64,000 bases of DNA from the NCBI RefSeq assembly GCF_001720165.1, contig NZ_MCRI01000006.1, forward strand, positions 28,113-92,112, given 5' to 3'. Positions 11,981-21,911 of this stretch are shown here, in pieces; within the stretch, counting starts at the first letter, position 1; every line of letters begins with the position of its first letter. The DNA is from Methylophaga muralis. GTDB taxonomy: Bacteria; Pseudomonadota; Gammaproteobacteria; Nitrosococcales; Methylophagaceae. The notes under the pieces are model-generated. The model worked only from the letters and a program-made list of their open reading frames with translations. It was not told where the DNA came from and ran no database searches. A program made the position numbers and the translations under genes.

Positions 11981-12838
11981 TTACGGGTGACTTTTGGCGA
12001 GCTTTTTTTCACGTCGCAAAGTACGCCAGGCTAGCCATAATTTACGGATGGGGGTGAGTGAAATACGCTGCTTCATCACCTGAAAATTATCGCGGGAAAT
12101 TTCCTGCAAAGTAGTACGGTAGATTTCAGCCATTATCAACGCAGTGCATTGATGATGTCTGTCTTGTGGCGGCAATAGCTGCATAGCCTCCTGATAATAC
12201 TGCTCCGCACGTTTTGCCTGGAACTGCAGTAATGCGGTTAATTCATCAGTTTGCTGCAAAGCCAGAATGCTTTGTTCGCTAACCCCAAATTGTTGCATTT
12301 CATCTAAAGGCAAATATATACGACCACGTTCAGCGTCTTCCCGTACATCGCGGATAATATTGGTGAGTTGAAAAGCGAGACCCAGTTTCTCGGCAAATTT
12401 TAAAGTTTGCCGATCTGAGAAACCGAAGATCTGTGCTGAAAGCAGGCCGACAACACTGGCAACACGGTGACAATATAAGGCTAGGTTTTTATAGGCTGGA
12501 TAACGATGTTGGGTTAAATCCATTTCCATGCCGTCAATGATCTCGTGGAAATATTCTTCATGCAGATCAAAATCTTGCAAGGCATCAGCTAAAGCTTTAC
12601 CAACCGGATGTGTGGCTTGTCCGTTAAACGTATTGGAGATTTCCTGACGCCACCAAGCCAGAGTTTGTGCTGCAACCAATGGATCACTGATTTCATCGAC
12701 AGCATCATCTACTTCGCGGCAAAAAGCATATAACGCCATAATGGCGTCACGTTTTTTGGTGGGTAAAAAAAGAAAACTATAGTAGAAACTGGAGCCGCTT
12801 TTCGCCGCTTTATCCCGGCAATACTGCTGAGGTGTCAT
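11981..12838 (-). CDS. hpnD: Presqualene diphosphate synthase HpnD (squalene/phytoene synthase family)
   Basis: A 285-residue trans-prenyltransferase. Both aspartate-rich motifs are visible: REVDDAVDE in the first third and DVREDAERGRIYLP later; the latter wording is typical of HpnD. HpnD condenses two farnesyl diphosphates to presqualene diphosphate. Its ATG overlaps the stop of the ferredoxin gene by 4 bases, and its stop is one base from hpnE, indicating tight coupling. hpnC, which makes hydroxysqualene from presqualene diphosphate, is not in this window. Confidence 0.88.
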   Translation of the reverse strand: MTPQQYCRDKAAKSGSSFYYSFLFLPTKKRDAIMALYAFCREVDDAVDEISDPLVAAQTLAWWRQEISNTFNGQATHPVGKALADALQDFDLHEEYFHEIIDGMEMDLTQHRYPAYKNLALYCHRVASVVGLLSAQIFGFSDRQTLKFAEKLGLAFQLTNIIRDVREDAERGRIYLPLDEMQQFGVSEQSILALQQTDELTALLQFQAKRAEQYYQEAMQLLPPQDRHHQCTALIMAEIYRTTLQEISRDNFQVMKQRISLTPIRKLWLAWRTLRREKKLAKSHP

Positions 12839-13137
12839 TTTAACAAGCGCTCAACAATTTTACCGTTCACTAAATGGGTGTCGATGATTTCGTCAATATC
12901 GGCTTTATCCTGATATTGATACCAAACTCCTTCGGGATAAATCACCATAATCGGGCCTAGTTTGCAGCGATTAAGGCAACCGGAATTATTGACGCGGACT
13001 TTTTTTAATTTGAGATCTTTGACCCGTTGCTTGGCGTAGTCGCGCAGCGATTGCGCGCCATGTTCTTCGCAATAATCAGTGCCATCATCACGTTGATGAG
13101 TGCAGATGAACATGTGATATTTATATATTTCAGCCAT
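12835..13137 (-). CDS. Thioredoxin-like [2Fe-2S] ferredoxin
   Basis: A 100-residue protein of the thioredoxin-fold [2Fe-2S] ferredoxin family. Cysteines are spaced C-x10-C near the N-terminus (FICTHQRDDGTDYCEEHG) and C-x3-C in SGCLNRCKLGP, the family cluster-binding pattern. I start it at ATG 13137 (MAEIYKYHMFIC), not at the codon six residues upstream. Its stop overlaps hpnD, so electron supply to the flavoprotein HpnE or another step of isoprenoid processing is a reasonable guess, but no direct evidence shows this. Confidence 0.85.
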   Translation of the reverse strand: MAEIYKYHMFICTHQRDDGTDYCEEHGAQSLRDYAKQRVKDLKLKKVRVNNSGCLNRCKLGPIMVIYPEGVWYQYQDKADIDEIIDTHLVNGKIVERLLK

Positions 13138-13200
13138 AGTTATTAGCCTAACCAAGCTGGTTCAAATAGACAAAACGGATAAACAATCATAATTCAGCAA

Positions 13201-14169
13201 CTAAAATTGACGTGACACAGCAAAATCGGCCAAACCTACTAAAGCCGCTTTGTACTGTGAATCTGCAACGATATTGAGATTGGCTTTAGCCTGTTCGGCT
13301 TCTTTACGTGCCGCTGCCGCTGTGTAATCAATTGCGCCAGTACTGTGGATGATTTCGATAATGTCATTGATTTTATCGCGTTGGCCTTGTTCAATTGCTT
13401 CACGAATAATAGCTGACTGATCAGCGGAGCCATGTTGCATCGCATAGATAAGTGGCATGGTCGGTTTACCTTCGGCCAGGTCATCGCCAATGTTTTTACC
13501 AATGGTTTCACTAGATGCACTGTAATCGAGTAAGTCATCAACCAGCTGAAATGCACTGCCAAGATGCATCGCATATTGAGCTAAAGCCATTTCGATTTCA
13601 TCAGATGCATTACTGATTAATGCGCCTAACTGACCCGCAGCTTCAAATAATTTGGCGGTTTTGTGGTGTATCACTTGCAGATAACGTTCTTCAGTGGTGT
13701 CGGCATCATGCACATTCAATAACTGTAAAACTTCACCCTCAGCGATGACATTGGTAGTGTGCGACAGGATTTTCATTAAACGCATCGAATCCAATTCCAC
13801 CATCATTTCGAATGCGCGGGTATAGAGAAAGTCTCCTACTAATACACTGGCTTCATTTCCCCAAACGCTGTTGGCCGTTTCCTGACCTCTGCGCATCGTT
13901 GAGTTGTCGACTACATCATCGTGCAGCAAAGTCGCGGTGTGAATGAATTCGATAATGGTAGCAAGATTAATATGCGCAGATGCCTGATGATTACATGCTC
14001 TAGCACTTAATAAAGCGATAGCCGGGCGCAAGCGTTTACCACCACTATTAATGATGTAATGTCCGAGCTGATTAATAAGTACAACATCAGATTGCAGCCG
14101 ATGTTGTATCATTGCATCAACTGCTTCCATATCCTGCTGGATAAGTGCGTAAATGGATTGTATATCCAC
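13201..14169 (-). CDS. ispB: Octaprenyl diphosphate synthase
   Basis: A 322-residue trans-polyprenyl synthase supplying the ubiquinone side chain. The first aspartate-rich motif is LLHDDVVDNSTMRRG and the second is FQLVDDLLDYSA; GGKRLRPA near residue 45 is also conserved. It starts with GTG and has no clear ribosome site. It is divergent from rplU-rpmA, which is a common gammaproteobacterial arrangement for ispB. The following genes on this strand are the ferredoxin and hpnDE, so prenyl diphosphate consumers are grouped. Chain length (octa versus nona) cannot be read from the sequence by eye. Confidence 0.92.
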   Translation of the reverse strand: MDIQSIYALIQQDMEAVDAMIQHRLQSDVVLINQLGHYIINSGGKRLRPAIALLSARACNHQASAHINLATIIEFIHTATLLHDDVVDNSTMRRGQETANSVWGNEASVLVGDFLYTRAFEMMVELDSMRLMKILSHTTNVIAEGEVLQLLNVHDADTTEERYLQVIHHKTAKLFEAAGQLGALISNASDEIEMALAQYAMHLGSAFQLVDDLLDYSASSETIGKNIGDDLAEGKPTMPLIYAMQHGSADQSAIIREAIEQGQRDKINDIIEIIHSTGAIDYTAAAARKEAEQAKANLNIVADSQYKAALVGLADFAVSRQF

Positions 14170-14252
14170 GGGGCGTTTGTCTGCCTGTCTAGATTAATTA
14201 AACGCGTACTTTCTCATGGGTCACGGTGATTCGCAAATAATTCAATTTGCAT

Positions 14253-14281
14253 TTGATCTGTATGTAGAAAGCGGTTAAAAT
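14253..14281 (+). promoter_or_regulatory. Sigma-70-type promoter for rplU-rpmA
   Basis: TTGATC at 14253-14258, a 17-base spacer, then TAAAAT at 14276-14281. This gives four of six and five of six matches to the consensus hexamers with ideal spacing. It lies 54 bases before the rplU start and points the right way. The match is by eye; no start-site data are available. Confidence 0.6.
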
Positions 14282-14335
14282 TCCCGGTCTTTTGTTGGGT
14301 TACCCACAATAACATTTATTTTTTTGGAGAAAGCG

Positions 14336-14647
14336 ATGTACGCTATTGTCGCGACTGGTGGTAAGCAGTACCGTGTTAAAGAGGGCGAAAAGCTCCGTGT
14401 TGAAAAATTGCCAGGTGAAGTGGGTGATACCATTGAACTGGGCGAAGTTTTATTGATCGGTGAAGGCGAAGACATTAAAGTTGGCGCACCCTTCTTAGAC
14501 GGCGCTAAAGTCACAGCAACAGTGGCCTCAGTTGGTCGTGCGGACAAAGTCAAAATCATCAAATTCCGTCGCCGGAAGCACCATCGGAAACAGATGGGAC
14601 ATCGCCAATCTTATACAGAAATCGAAATCACTGGCATCACTGCCTAA
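14336..14647 (+). CDS. rplU: 50S ribosomal protein L21
   Basis: A 103-residue ribosomal protein. ATG 14336 gives the standard [14 protein letters not shown] start, with GGAGAAAG as ribosome site; a codon 12 bases upstream is not used. The C-terminal [15 protein letters not shown] stretch is the conserved basic tail that contacts 23S rRNA. It is followed by rpmA and obgE, the standard L21-L27-ObgE order in bacteria. Confidence 0.98.
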   Translation: MYAIVATGGKQYRVKEGEKLRVEKLPGEVGDTIELGEVLLIGEGEDIKVGAPFLDGAKVTATVASVGRADKVKIIKFRRRKHHRKQMGHRQSYTEIEITGITA

Positions 14648-14675
14648 GATTTGACAAATTTAAAGAGGATTTAAC

Positions 14676-14933
14676 ATGGCTCATAAGAAAGCTGGTGGTA
14701 GTACCCGCAACGGTCGTGACTCCGAGTCGAAACGCCTTGGTGTTAAACGTTTTGGCGGTGAAGCAGTATTAGGCGGCAACATTCTGGTTCGTCAACGCGG
14801 CACTCGTTACCATGCAGGTCGTAACGTTGGTATCGGTAGAGACCACACATTGTTTGCGACAGCCAATGGTAAAGTTGTATTCGAAACCAAAGGTGCGAAC
14901 AATCGCATGTTTGTCAGCGTTATCGCTGAATAA
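14676..14933 (+). CDS. rpmA: 50S ribosomal protein L27
   Basis: An 85-residue protein reaching the peptidyl-transferase centre. It starts [19 protein letters not shown], so there is no cleavable N-terminal extension of the Firmicutes type. [15 protein letters not shown] is the core motif. Ribosome site AGAGGA. A rho-independent terminator lies about 35 bases after the stop, so part of the transcripts should end before obgE. Confidence 0.98.
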   Translation: MAHKKAGGSTRNGRDSESKRLGVKRFGGEAVLGGNILVRQRGTRYHAGRNVGIGRDHTLFATANGKVVFETKGANNRMFVSVIAE

Positions 14934-14966
14934 AGAATTTGTTAGCCCGTTGGGGCAAACAGCTGA

Positions 14967-16079
<1,113 letters not shown>

Positions 16080-16081
16080 TT

Positions 16082-17212
16082 GTGGAACATCCGCATCAGC
16101 AACTTTTATCAACCAAGCGTTGGGTGATTAAAATTGGTAGTGCTTTATTAACCAAGCCGGGAGAAGGCTTGGATGTGGATCGTATTCGCTGGTTAAGTGG
16201 TGAAATTGCCGAGCTGAGAAGTCAGGGCAAAGAAATCGTTCTAGTCACCTCTGGCTCGGTCGCCGCAGGTATGCAAAGACTGGGCTGGCGTCGACGCCCA
16301 CATGCTTTGCATCAATTACAAGCTGCAGCCAGTGTGGGTCAGATGGGACTTATTCATGCTTATGCCACTGCTTGTGAGCAACATGGCATTCATACCGCCC
16401 AAATTCTACTGACCCATTCTGACTTGGCTGATCGTGGTCGCCATTTGAACGCTCGCAGCGCATTACATACTTTGCTTGAGATGGGCATTCTGCCTGTCGT
16501 TAATGAAAACGATACCATCGCCACTGACGAAATCCGTTTCGGTGACAATGACACGTTAGCCGCAATGACCGCCAATCTTGTTGAAGCAGATGTATTGGTT
16601 ATCTTGACCGATCAGGATGGCTTGTTTGATAGTGATCCGAGATTGAATCCTGATGCCAGAATGTTGGCAGCTTCTGCAGCCAATAATCCAAATCTGGATG
16701 GTATGGCCGGTGATAGTAAAGGCGAGTTAGGTCGCGGTGGTATGGCAACTAAATTAGCAGCGGCCAGACGTGCTGCAAGATCCGGTGCGACTACGGTGAT
16801 TCTATCTGGTAAACATCCATTGAATTTACGTCATCTGGCGGCTGGTCAGGGCGTGGGCACGTTATTATGGCCGGATATCAAACCGATTAAAGCCCGTCAG
16901 CAGTGGCTTGCCGGACATTTAATTCCTAAAGGTCGATTGATGTTGGATGACGGTGCTGTGTCGGTGATCAAGGAGCATGGTCGCAGTATTTTACCGGTCG
17001 GTGTGCGTCAGGTGGATGGTCAATTCACTCGTGGTGAACTGGTTTTATGTACTGATCTGCAGGGTCGGGAAGTTGCTCGTGGTCTGGTAAATTACAGTGC
17101 AGATGAAGCAGTACGAATCATGGGGCAGCCCAGTCAGGCGATTCAAAGCTTATTGGGATATGTAGATGAACCGGAATTAATCCATCGGGATAATTTGGTG
17201 GTGACTGGATAA
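16082..17212 (+). CDS. proB: Glutamate 5-kinase
   Basis: A 376-residue enzyme for the first step of proline synthesis: ATP-dependent phosphorylation of glutamate. The amino-acid kinase domain has [39 protein letters not shown] and a C-terminal PUA domain from about residue 280 ([10 protein letters not shown] and [13 protein letters not shown]). The start codon is GTG, two bases after obgE. This obgE-proB order is common in gammaproteobacteria. It ends before a bidirectional terminator shared with rpsT. Confidence 0.95.
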   Translation: MEHPHQQLLSTKRWVIKIGSALLTKPGEGLDVDRIRWLSGEIAELRSQGKEIVLVTSGSVAAGMQRLGWRRRPHALHQLQAAASVGQMGLIHAYATACEQHGIHTAQILLTHSDLADRGRHLNARSALHTLLEMGILPVVNENDTIATDEIRFGDNDTLAAMTANLVEADVLVILTDQDGLFDSDPRLNPDARMLAASAANNPNLDGMAGDSKGELGRGGMATKLAAARRAARSGATTVILSGKHPLNLRHLAAGQGVGTLLWPDIKPIKARQQWLAGHLIPKGRLMLDDGAVSVIKEHGRSILPVGVRQVDGQFTRGELVLCTDLQGREVARGLVNYSADEAVRIMGQPSQAIQSLLGYVDEPELIHRDNLVVTG

Positions 17213-17223
17213 ATGTCAGACAT

Positions 17224-17252
17224 AAAAAAACCGGCGAGAGCCGGTTTTTTTT
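17224..17252. terminator. Bidirectional terminator between proB and rpsT
   Basis: ACCGGC, loop GAGA, GCCGGT (17230-17245) is flanked by seven A on the left and eight T on the right. It therefore serves both proB on the plus strand and rpsT on the minus strand. Confidence 0.88.
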
Positions 17253-17275
17253 AGCTGATTCTATAGAACAGTCAA

Positions 17276-17537
17276 TTACATTGCGCGGACAGCGTTATTT
17301 AAACGACTTTTGCCACGAGCAGCTGTGTTTTTGTGAATGATGCCTTTACGAGCCATACGATCCAGAACGGGTACAGCCGCTTTAAATGCAGCTACAGCTT
17401 GTTCTTTATCACCAGCAATAATTGCTTTTCTAATTGCTTTTACTTTTGTACGCATCGCAGAACGCTGACTAGCGTTTAACTGACGGCTAACTTCTGCCTG
17501 ACGGGCGCGTTTTTTTTGCTTGTGCTGAGTTTGCCAA
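17276..17537 (-). CDS. rpsT: 30S ribosomal protein S20, with an apparent one-base frameshift
   Basis: Read on the minus strand this is ribosomal protein S20: a TTG start at 17537 with an AGGAGAAA ribosome site, then MANSAQAKK, then a run of eight A (17511-17518). The rest, [17 protein letters not shown] through the C-terminus [11 protein letters not shown], lies in the next frame. Removing one A restores an 86-residue protein, the normal S20 length. In the written sequence the TTG frame meets a stop soon after the A run. A TTG/UUG start is also known for E. coli rpsT. S20 is close to essential, so a sequence error or slippage at the homopolymer is likelier than a dead gene. Confidence 0.85.
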
Positions 17538-17642
17538 AGTATTTCTCCTAAGAATCAGCTATTTGTATATGAACCGGGCATTATCCTGATTTTGCTACCA
17601 TTTGTAAATGGTATGATGCCTTCTTTTTTCAAGCACGAGTGA

Positions 17643-18425
17643 ATGATGCGAATTATAACAGCGAATTTGAATGGGATCCGAGCCGCTGCACGAAAAGGTT
17701 TTTTTGTCTGGTTAGCCAAACAAGACGCGGATGTAGTGTGTATTCAAGAGACTAAAGCGCAAGTACATCAACTGGAAGATAAAATTTTTACTCCCGAAGG
17801 CTATCATTGTTATTACCACGACGCGGTCAAAAAAGGTTACAGCGGTGTGGCAATATACAGCCGTCAACAGCCCGATGAAGTTATTACTGGCATGGGCAAT
17901 GCCGAGTTTGATATCGAAGGTCGTTATATTGAAGCCAGATTTGGCAATTTGAGCGTAATTTCCTTATATCTGCCATCAGGTACTTCTGGCGATGAGCGGC
18001 AACAGGTCAAATATCGCTGTATGGCTTATTTTGAAACCAAGATGCAGGAAATGAAAGATTCAGGCCGTGATTTAATCATCTGCGGTGACTGGAATATCGC
18101 CCATAAAAACGAAGATATCCGTAACTGGAAAGGCAATCAGAAAAACTCCGGTTTTTTACCAGAAGAACGCGCCTGGCTGGATAAATTATTTTATGAGATG
18201 AATTTTGTCGATGCGTTCCGTGAACTGCCGCAAGCTGAACATGAATACACCTGGTGGTCTAATCGCGGGCAGGCCTGGGCTAATAACACCGGGTGGCGCA
18301 TTGATTATCATATTCTGAGCCCAAGCCTAAAAGGCAAAGTTAAAGCCACCGATATTTATCGTGATGAACGTTTTTCTGATCATGCGCCAATGACCGTGGA
18401 TTATGATTATTCGATTTCAAAATAA
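17643..18425 (+). CDS. xthA: Exodeoxyribonuclease III family (AP endonuclease)
   Basis: A 260-residue metal-dependent nuclease of the ExoIII/AP endonuclease family, for base-excision repair. Visible active-site segments are TANLNGIRAAARKG, VCIQETKAQ, YSGVAIYSR, CGDWNIAHKNEDI and the final SDHAPM with the catalytic Asp-His. Two ATG codons are adjacent at 17643 and 17646. It is divergent from rpsT. The branch (xthA versus exoA type) is not settled, but the length is typical. Confidence 0.93.
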   Translation: MMRIITANLNGIRAAARKGFFVWLAKQDADVVCIQETKAQVHQLEDKIFTPEGYHCYYHDAVKKGYSGVAIYSRQQPDEVITGMGNAEFDIEGRYIEARFGNLSVISLYLPSGTSGDERQQVKYRCMAYFETKMQEMKDSGRDLIICGDWNIAHKNEDIRNWKGNQKNSGFLPEERAWLDKLFYEMNFVDAFRELPQAEHEYTWWSNRGQAWANNTGWRIDYHILSPSLKGKVKATDIYRDERFSDHAPMTVDYDYSISK

Positions 18426-18447
18426 TATATGAACTTTAGCGACGTGA

Positions 18448-18480
18448 TTGCCTCTGAATAGCACATCTATCCAGAGGCAA
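18448..18480 (+). promoter_or_regulatory. Hairpin covering the ribosome site of the DUF6435 gene
   Basis: TTGCCTCTG (18448-18456) pairs perfectly over nine bases with CAGAGGCAA (18472-18480). The 3' arm contains AGAGG, the only ribosome site for the ATG at 18486. There is no T run after it, so it is not a standard terminator for xthA. Translational masking is an inference. Confidence 0.45.
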
Positions 18481-18485
18481 CGTTC

Positions 18486-18653
18486 ATGTTTTCATTTTTA
18501 AAATCAGATCCGGTCAAAAAACTAAAAAAGCAACTTGCTGAAAAACAAGAGCAGGCGATGTTGGCGCAGCGTAATGGTGATATGCGAAAGTTTGCTGTGC
18601 TTACTGAGGAATCTCAGGAGTTGGTGGATAAAATTAAACGGCTTGAATCCTAA
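18486..18653 (+). CDS. Small DUF6435-type protein
   Basis: A 55-residue protein, MFSFLKSDPVKKLKKQLAEK onward, highly charged and probably mostly helical. The start MFSFLKSDPVKKL and the QAMxAQRNGDMR core match the small DUF6435 family found widely in gammaproteobacteria, whose function is unknown to me. The ribosome site AGAGG sits 8 bases before ATG inside a hairpin. It is the last gene before the left repeat block. Confidence 0.75.
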   Translation: MFSFLKSDPVKKLKKQLAEKQEQAMLAQRNGDMRKFAVLTEESQELVDKIKRLES

Positions 18654-19258
18654 TCCAGGGTAGGTTGGGTTGAGGAACGAAACCCAACAATCTGATTGAT
18701 ATTTTTGACCTTGTCGCTGCCGCTGGGCGTTCATTTATTTTGCTTGCCCAAAATAAACGAACCAAACAAAAGGGCAGCCCATGCTCGCCCTGCGGGTCCC
18801 CTGCGCTTCTCGATCTGGTCGGGCATGACGGAAACTCCCTACGGTCAAACAGCCGTCATGCTGATCCGACCAGCTCTGCGATGCTCGGCTTCGCATAAGG
18901 GCGTTAGGGAGAACCGTTGAGGTTGGCGATAAAATCCCCTTTTGTGCTGCCGGTAAAAATGGTTAACTCAGGATAAGAAATCGGAATGTTTGAGCGCAGC
19001 GAGTTTTTTCGATTTCCCTGAGATAACCATTTTTATCGGGGAGCCGCAGGCCAGCACAAGGGGTGCCTTTTCTTTGGTTCGTTTTCTTTGGTGCAAACAA
19101 AGAAAATGAACTCGCCTCATAGGGCGAAACCTTCAAAGCCAAACATCTTCAATTGTTAGGCTTCATTGAATTCAATCCAACCTACGGAAAATGTTGATAT
19201 CGCCGAGTGGTGGCGTATGTGAAAAGTCAGAAGCCAAACAACTTTACCATTAAAAAAT
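18654..19258. repeat. Left repeat block: unit A (plus) then unit B (minus)
   Basis: This gene-free stretch holds two long palindromic units facing each other. Unit A (about 18660-18906) starts GTAGGTTGGGTT and contains the arm hairpin 18729-18762 and the variable inner hairpin 18815-18873. Unit B, reversed (about 18907-19185), contains inner hairpin 18967-19022, arm hairpin 19077-19111 and ends CCAACCTAC. Both units recur in opposite order and orientation at 22002-22606. Open frames here, such as 18696-18920, are translations of the repeat and are not called. The last ~70 bases to recQ show nothing clear. Confidence 0.9.
18660..18688 (+). repeat. REP-like GTAG hairpin
   Basis: GTAG is directly followed by GTTGGGTT (18664-18671), a nine-base loop and AACCCAAC (18681-18688), a perfect 8-bp stem. 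Related copies begin with GTAG at 22002 and 22262 and, on the minus strand, at 19185, 22345 and 22606. A GTAG 5' to a hairpin is the layout of REP elements moved by RAYT transposases. Confidence 0.7.
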
Positions 19259-21385
19259 TTAATAAATCGAAGCCCTAACACAACGAATCACTCCATAGTC
19301 ATAGGCTTCATCCAATGCTTCAAAAACGTTTTTTAAGCTGTCAGCTTCATCGCCCAGCGATTCAATGGTTGAGATGATTTCATTAAATTCATTATCAGCC
19401 AGATCCAGCACTTTTTTAACATCCAGCAAACCAGCTTCAATGCCATCTGACAAGTGACTGTATACCGTGCTCACTTTCAATTCGCGCTGTTTGGCAATCT
19501 GCTCAGGATTCAAACCTTGTTCATGTAGCATCAACGTTTGATTCACCGTGTCGCGTAAGCCGTTATTTAATAATTCTGATAATGGATGTTGCTGAATGAC
19601 GGATAAAAACCGCTGACCATAATTTTCCAGTTTTTGTGCGCCAACACCTGAAATACGTGCCATGGCTTGCATATCTTTAGGGCGGGTCTGACACATTTCC
19701 TGCAAGGTTGAATCATGAAAGATCACAAAAGGCGGCACGCCATTTTGCTGGGCGATCTCGGTTCGTAGTTGGCGTAAAGCCTCCCATAGTTCTTGATCCT
19801 GCGGTCGTACGCTCGCCTGTTTTTTATCTTTTTTGCTGAGAGTCTGTTTCGCTTGCTGTTTACGCAACAGCAATTTTTGTTCGCCGCGTAAAATCGCCCG
19901 GCATTTTTCTGTAAGGCGCAACGCACCATAGCGATTGATATCAATATCCAGATATCCGGTGGCAATAAGTTGTCGGAAGATACCGCGCCACTGTGTGGCG
20001 GTCAGATCTGAGCCAATGCCGAATGTACTGAGCTGATCATGCTGGTTTGTCTTGATGCGTTCATCGTCACTGCCTACCAACACATCAATTAAGTAATTCA
20101 CCCCAAAGCGCTGGTCGGTGCGATAGACACACGACAAGGCTTTCTGGGCAACTTCGGTGGCATCAAAATGCTCTGGCGGATTCTGACAGTTATCACACTG
20201 GCCACAGGTTTCTGGTGACGTTTCATCAAAATAGGCGAGCAGGGCATGCCGCCGGCAACTGATGGATTCGCATAAGCCCAACATCGCATCGAGTTTGTGA
20301 TGTTCAACACGTTTGATGATCTCCGGTGCATCAGAGTTCTGCATAAACTGACGCAGGGTGATGACATCCTGCAGCCCATAAGCCATCCAGGCATTGGCCG
20401 GTAATCCATCACGCCCGGCGCGACCGGTTTCCTGATAATAGGCTTCGATATTTTTCGGCAGATTTAAATGCGCGACAAAGCGTACATCGGGTTTATCAAT
20501 ACCCATACCAAACGCGATGGTGGCGACAATAATCACCCCTTCTTCGCGTAAAAAACGCTGCTGATGATGCGCCCGCATTTGTGAGGTTAAACCTGCGTGA
20601 TAAGGCAAAGCGACTCGGCCCTGATCGGTCAGCCACTCAGCAATTGCCTCGACCTTTTTACGCGACAGGCAATAAACAATCCCGGCATCGTTGGCATGCT
20701 GAGTTTCAATAAACTGCCAAAGCTGTTGTTTGGCCTGATTGGCCTCCGCAATGGCATAAAAAATATTGCTGCGGTCAAAACTGTTCAGATACACATTGGC
20801 ATCATGCAGATTGAGCTGTTCGATGATCTCAACACGAGTACGTTTATCGGCGGTGGCGGTCAGCGCAATACGCGGGATATCCGGAAAGCGTTCATGCAAC
20901 ATACGCAGCTGCTGATATTCCGGGCGGAAATCATGGCCCCATTGCGACACACAATGTGCTTCATCAATGGCAAACAATGAAACCTGAATGCGAGATAGCA
21001 TTGCCAGGGTGCGTTCATTTAATAAACGCTCGGGTGCCACATACAGCAAATCTATCTGGCCGGCTTCAAGCTGTGTCTCAACAGCATGGGCTTCAGCAGC
21101 CGATAAACTGGAATTCAAAAAAGCCGCGTTTACGCCCAGTTGTTGCAACGCCATCACCTGATCCTGCATCAAGGCAATTAATGGTGAAACTACAACTCCG
21201 GTTCCCGCACGAATTAAAGCCGGAATTTGATAACACAAAGATTTACCACCGCCAGTCGGCATCAACACCAGCGCATCACCACCGGCAATCACATGATCGA
21301 CGATGGTTTGCTGGTTATGACGAAAAGCATTGAATCCAAAAACGCTTTGTAAAACATTAAGCGCTGTCTGTCCGGTAGTTTCCAT
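19259..21385 (-). CDS. recQ: ATP-dependent DNA helicase RecQ
   Basis: A 708-residue 3'-5' DNA helicase for recombination and fork repair. In order: Walker [13 protein letters not shown] box [20 protein letters not shown], helicase motifs [13 protein letters not shown] and [10 protein letters not shown], the zinc-binding cysteines of [10 protein letters not shown], the winged-helix RQC region and a C-terminal HRDC domain around residue 530-610. At ~700 residues it is longer than E. coli RecQ because of an extra C-terminal helix-turn-helix-like part. ATG 21385 is preferred to the TTG six codons upstream. The gene and the cupin gene lie between two mirrored repeat blocks. Confidence 0.94.
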   Translation of the reverse strand: METTGQTALNVLQSVFGFNAFRHNQQTIVDHVIAGGDALVLMPTGGGKSLCYQIPALIRAGTGVVVSPLIALMQDQVMALQQLGVNAAFLNSSLSAAEAHAVETQLEAGQIDLLYVAPERLLNERTLAMLSRIQVSLFAIDEAHCVSQWGHDFRPEYQQLRMLHERFPDIPRIALTATADKRTRVEIIEQLNLHDANVYLNSFDRSNIFYAIAEANQAKQQLWQFIETQHANDAGIVYCLSRKKVEAIAEWLTDQGRVALPYHAGLTSQMRAHHQQRFLREEGVIIVATIAFGMGIDKPDVRFVAHLNLPKNIEAYYQETGRAGRDGLPANAWMAYGLQDVITLRQFMQNSDAPEIIKRVEHHKLDAMLGLCESISCRRHALLAYFDETSPETCGQCDNCQNPPEHFDATEVAQKALSCVYRTDQRFGVNYLIDVLVGSDDERIKTNQHDQLSTFGIGSDLTATQWRGIFRQLIATGYLDIDINRYGALRLTEKCRAILRGEQKLLLRKQQAKQTLSKKDKKQASVRPQDQELWEALRQLRTEIAQQNGVPPFVIFHDSTLQEMCQTRPKDMQAMARISGVGAQKLENYGQRFLSVIQQHPLSELLNNGLRDTVNQTLMLHEQGLNPEQIAKQRELKVSTVYSHLSDGIEAGLLDVKKVLDLADNEFNEIISTIESLGDEADSLKNVFEALDEAYDYGVIRCVRASIY

Positions 21386-21563
21386 GAGAAATTCAGTTAA
21401 CAAATAAAAGCCATCATTATGGCAAATTGCCCTTGGTCAAACATTGAATGTGGTCGATAAATTCGGTTTATCGATAAAAGGTAGGCAAAATAGGGCGAGC
21501 AAAAACGATCTTTCATCTCAGAACCTTCTGATTTGGGAGGTAAATCTAACTTTAGGAATGAAA

Positions 21564-21911
21564 ATGAAAGAAATTACAGTTGATAGCAACCCGAGTGAAG
21601 CAGTGTTAAAAAAATTGGGCGTTGCTCACTGGCCAACATGGGAAAAAGGCGTATCGGTTTTCCCGTGGGCGTTTGTCACGACAGAAATCGCTTATATCAT
21701 TGAAGGTGAGTGTGAAATGACACCTGCCGATGGTGGCCCATCAACAACATTTAAAGCTGGTGATTTAGTGGTGTTCCCGAATGGTTATAAAGGCACTTGG
21801 GAAGTTAAAAAAGCTTTGAAGAAGCAATTTAAGCACAAGGATGGCAATTTTGTGAAATGTGCTCTTAGCCGTTTTAAAATTTTGAAAAATAAATTTAAAT
21901 CAAAAGCTTAA
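21564..21911 (+). CDS. Cupin domain protein
   Basis: A 115-residue single-domain cupin. VFPWAFVTTEIAYIIEGECEMTP and FKAGDLVVFPNGYKGTWEV match the Cupin_3 (DUF861, ureidoglycine aminohydrolase-like) branch: first motif region with Glu, and second motif GDLVxFPxG. Such stand-alone proteins are common and their substrates are mostly unknown. The start is ATG 21564 with TTTAGGA upstream; ATG 21558 is possible. A longer in-frame extension to 21444 has no family support. It is divergent from recQ and both sit inside the mirrored repeats. The last residues are basic (KILKNKFKSKA). Confidence 0.78.
   Translation: MKEITVDSNPSEAVLKKLGVAHWPTWEKGVSVFPWAFVTTEIAYIIEGECEMTPADGGPSTTFKAGDLVVFPNGYKGTWEVKKALKKQFKHKDGNFVKCALSRFKILKNKFKSKA

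Noticed and set aside
18696..18920. Open frame inside the left repeat block
   Set aside because: It translates the palindromic repeat; the same peptide pieces appear from the inverted copy at 22161-22403. No ribosome site or family.
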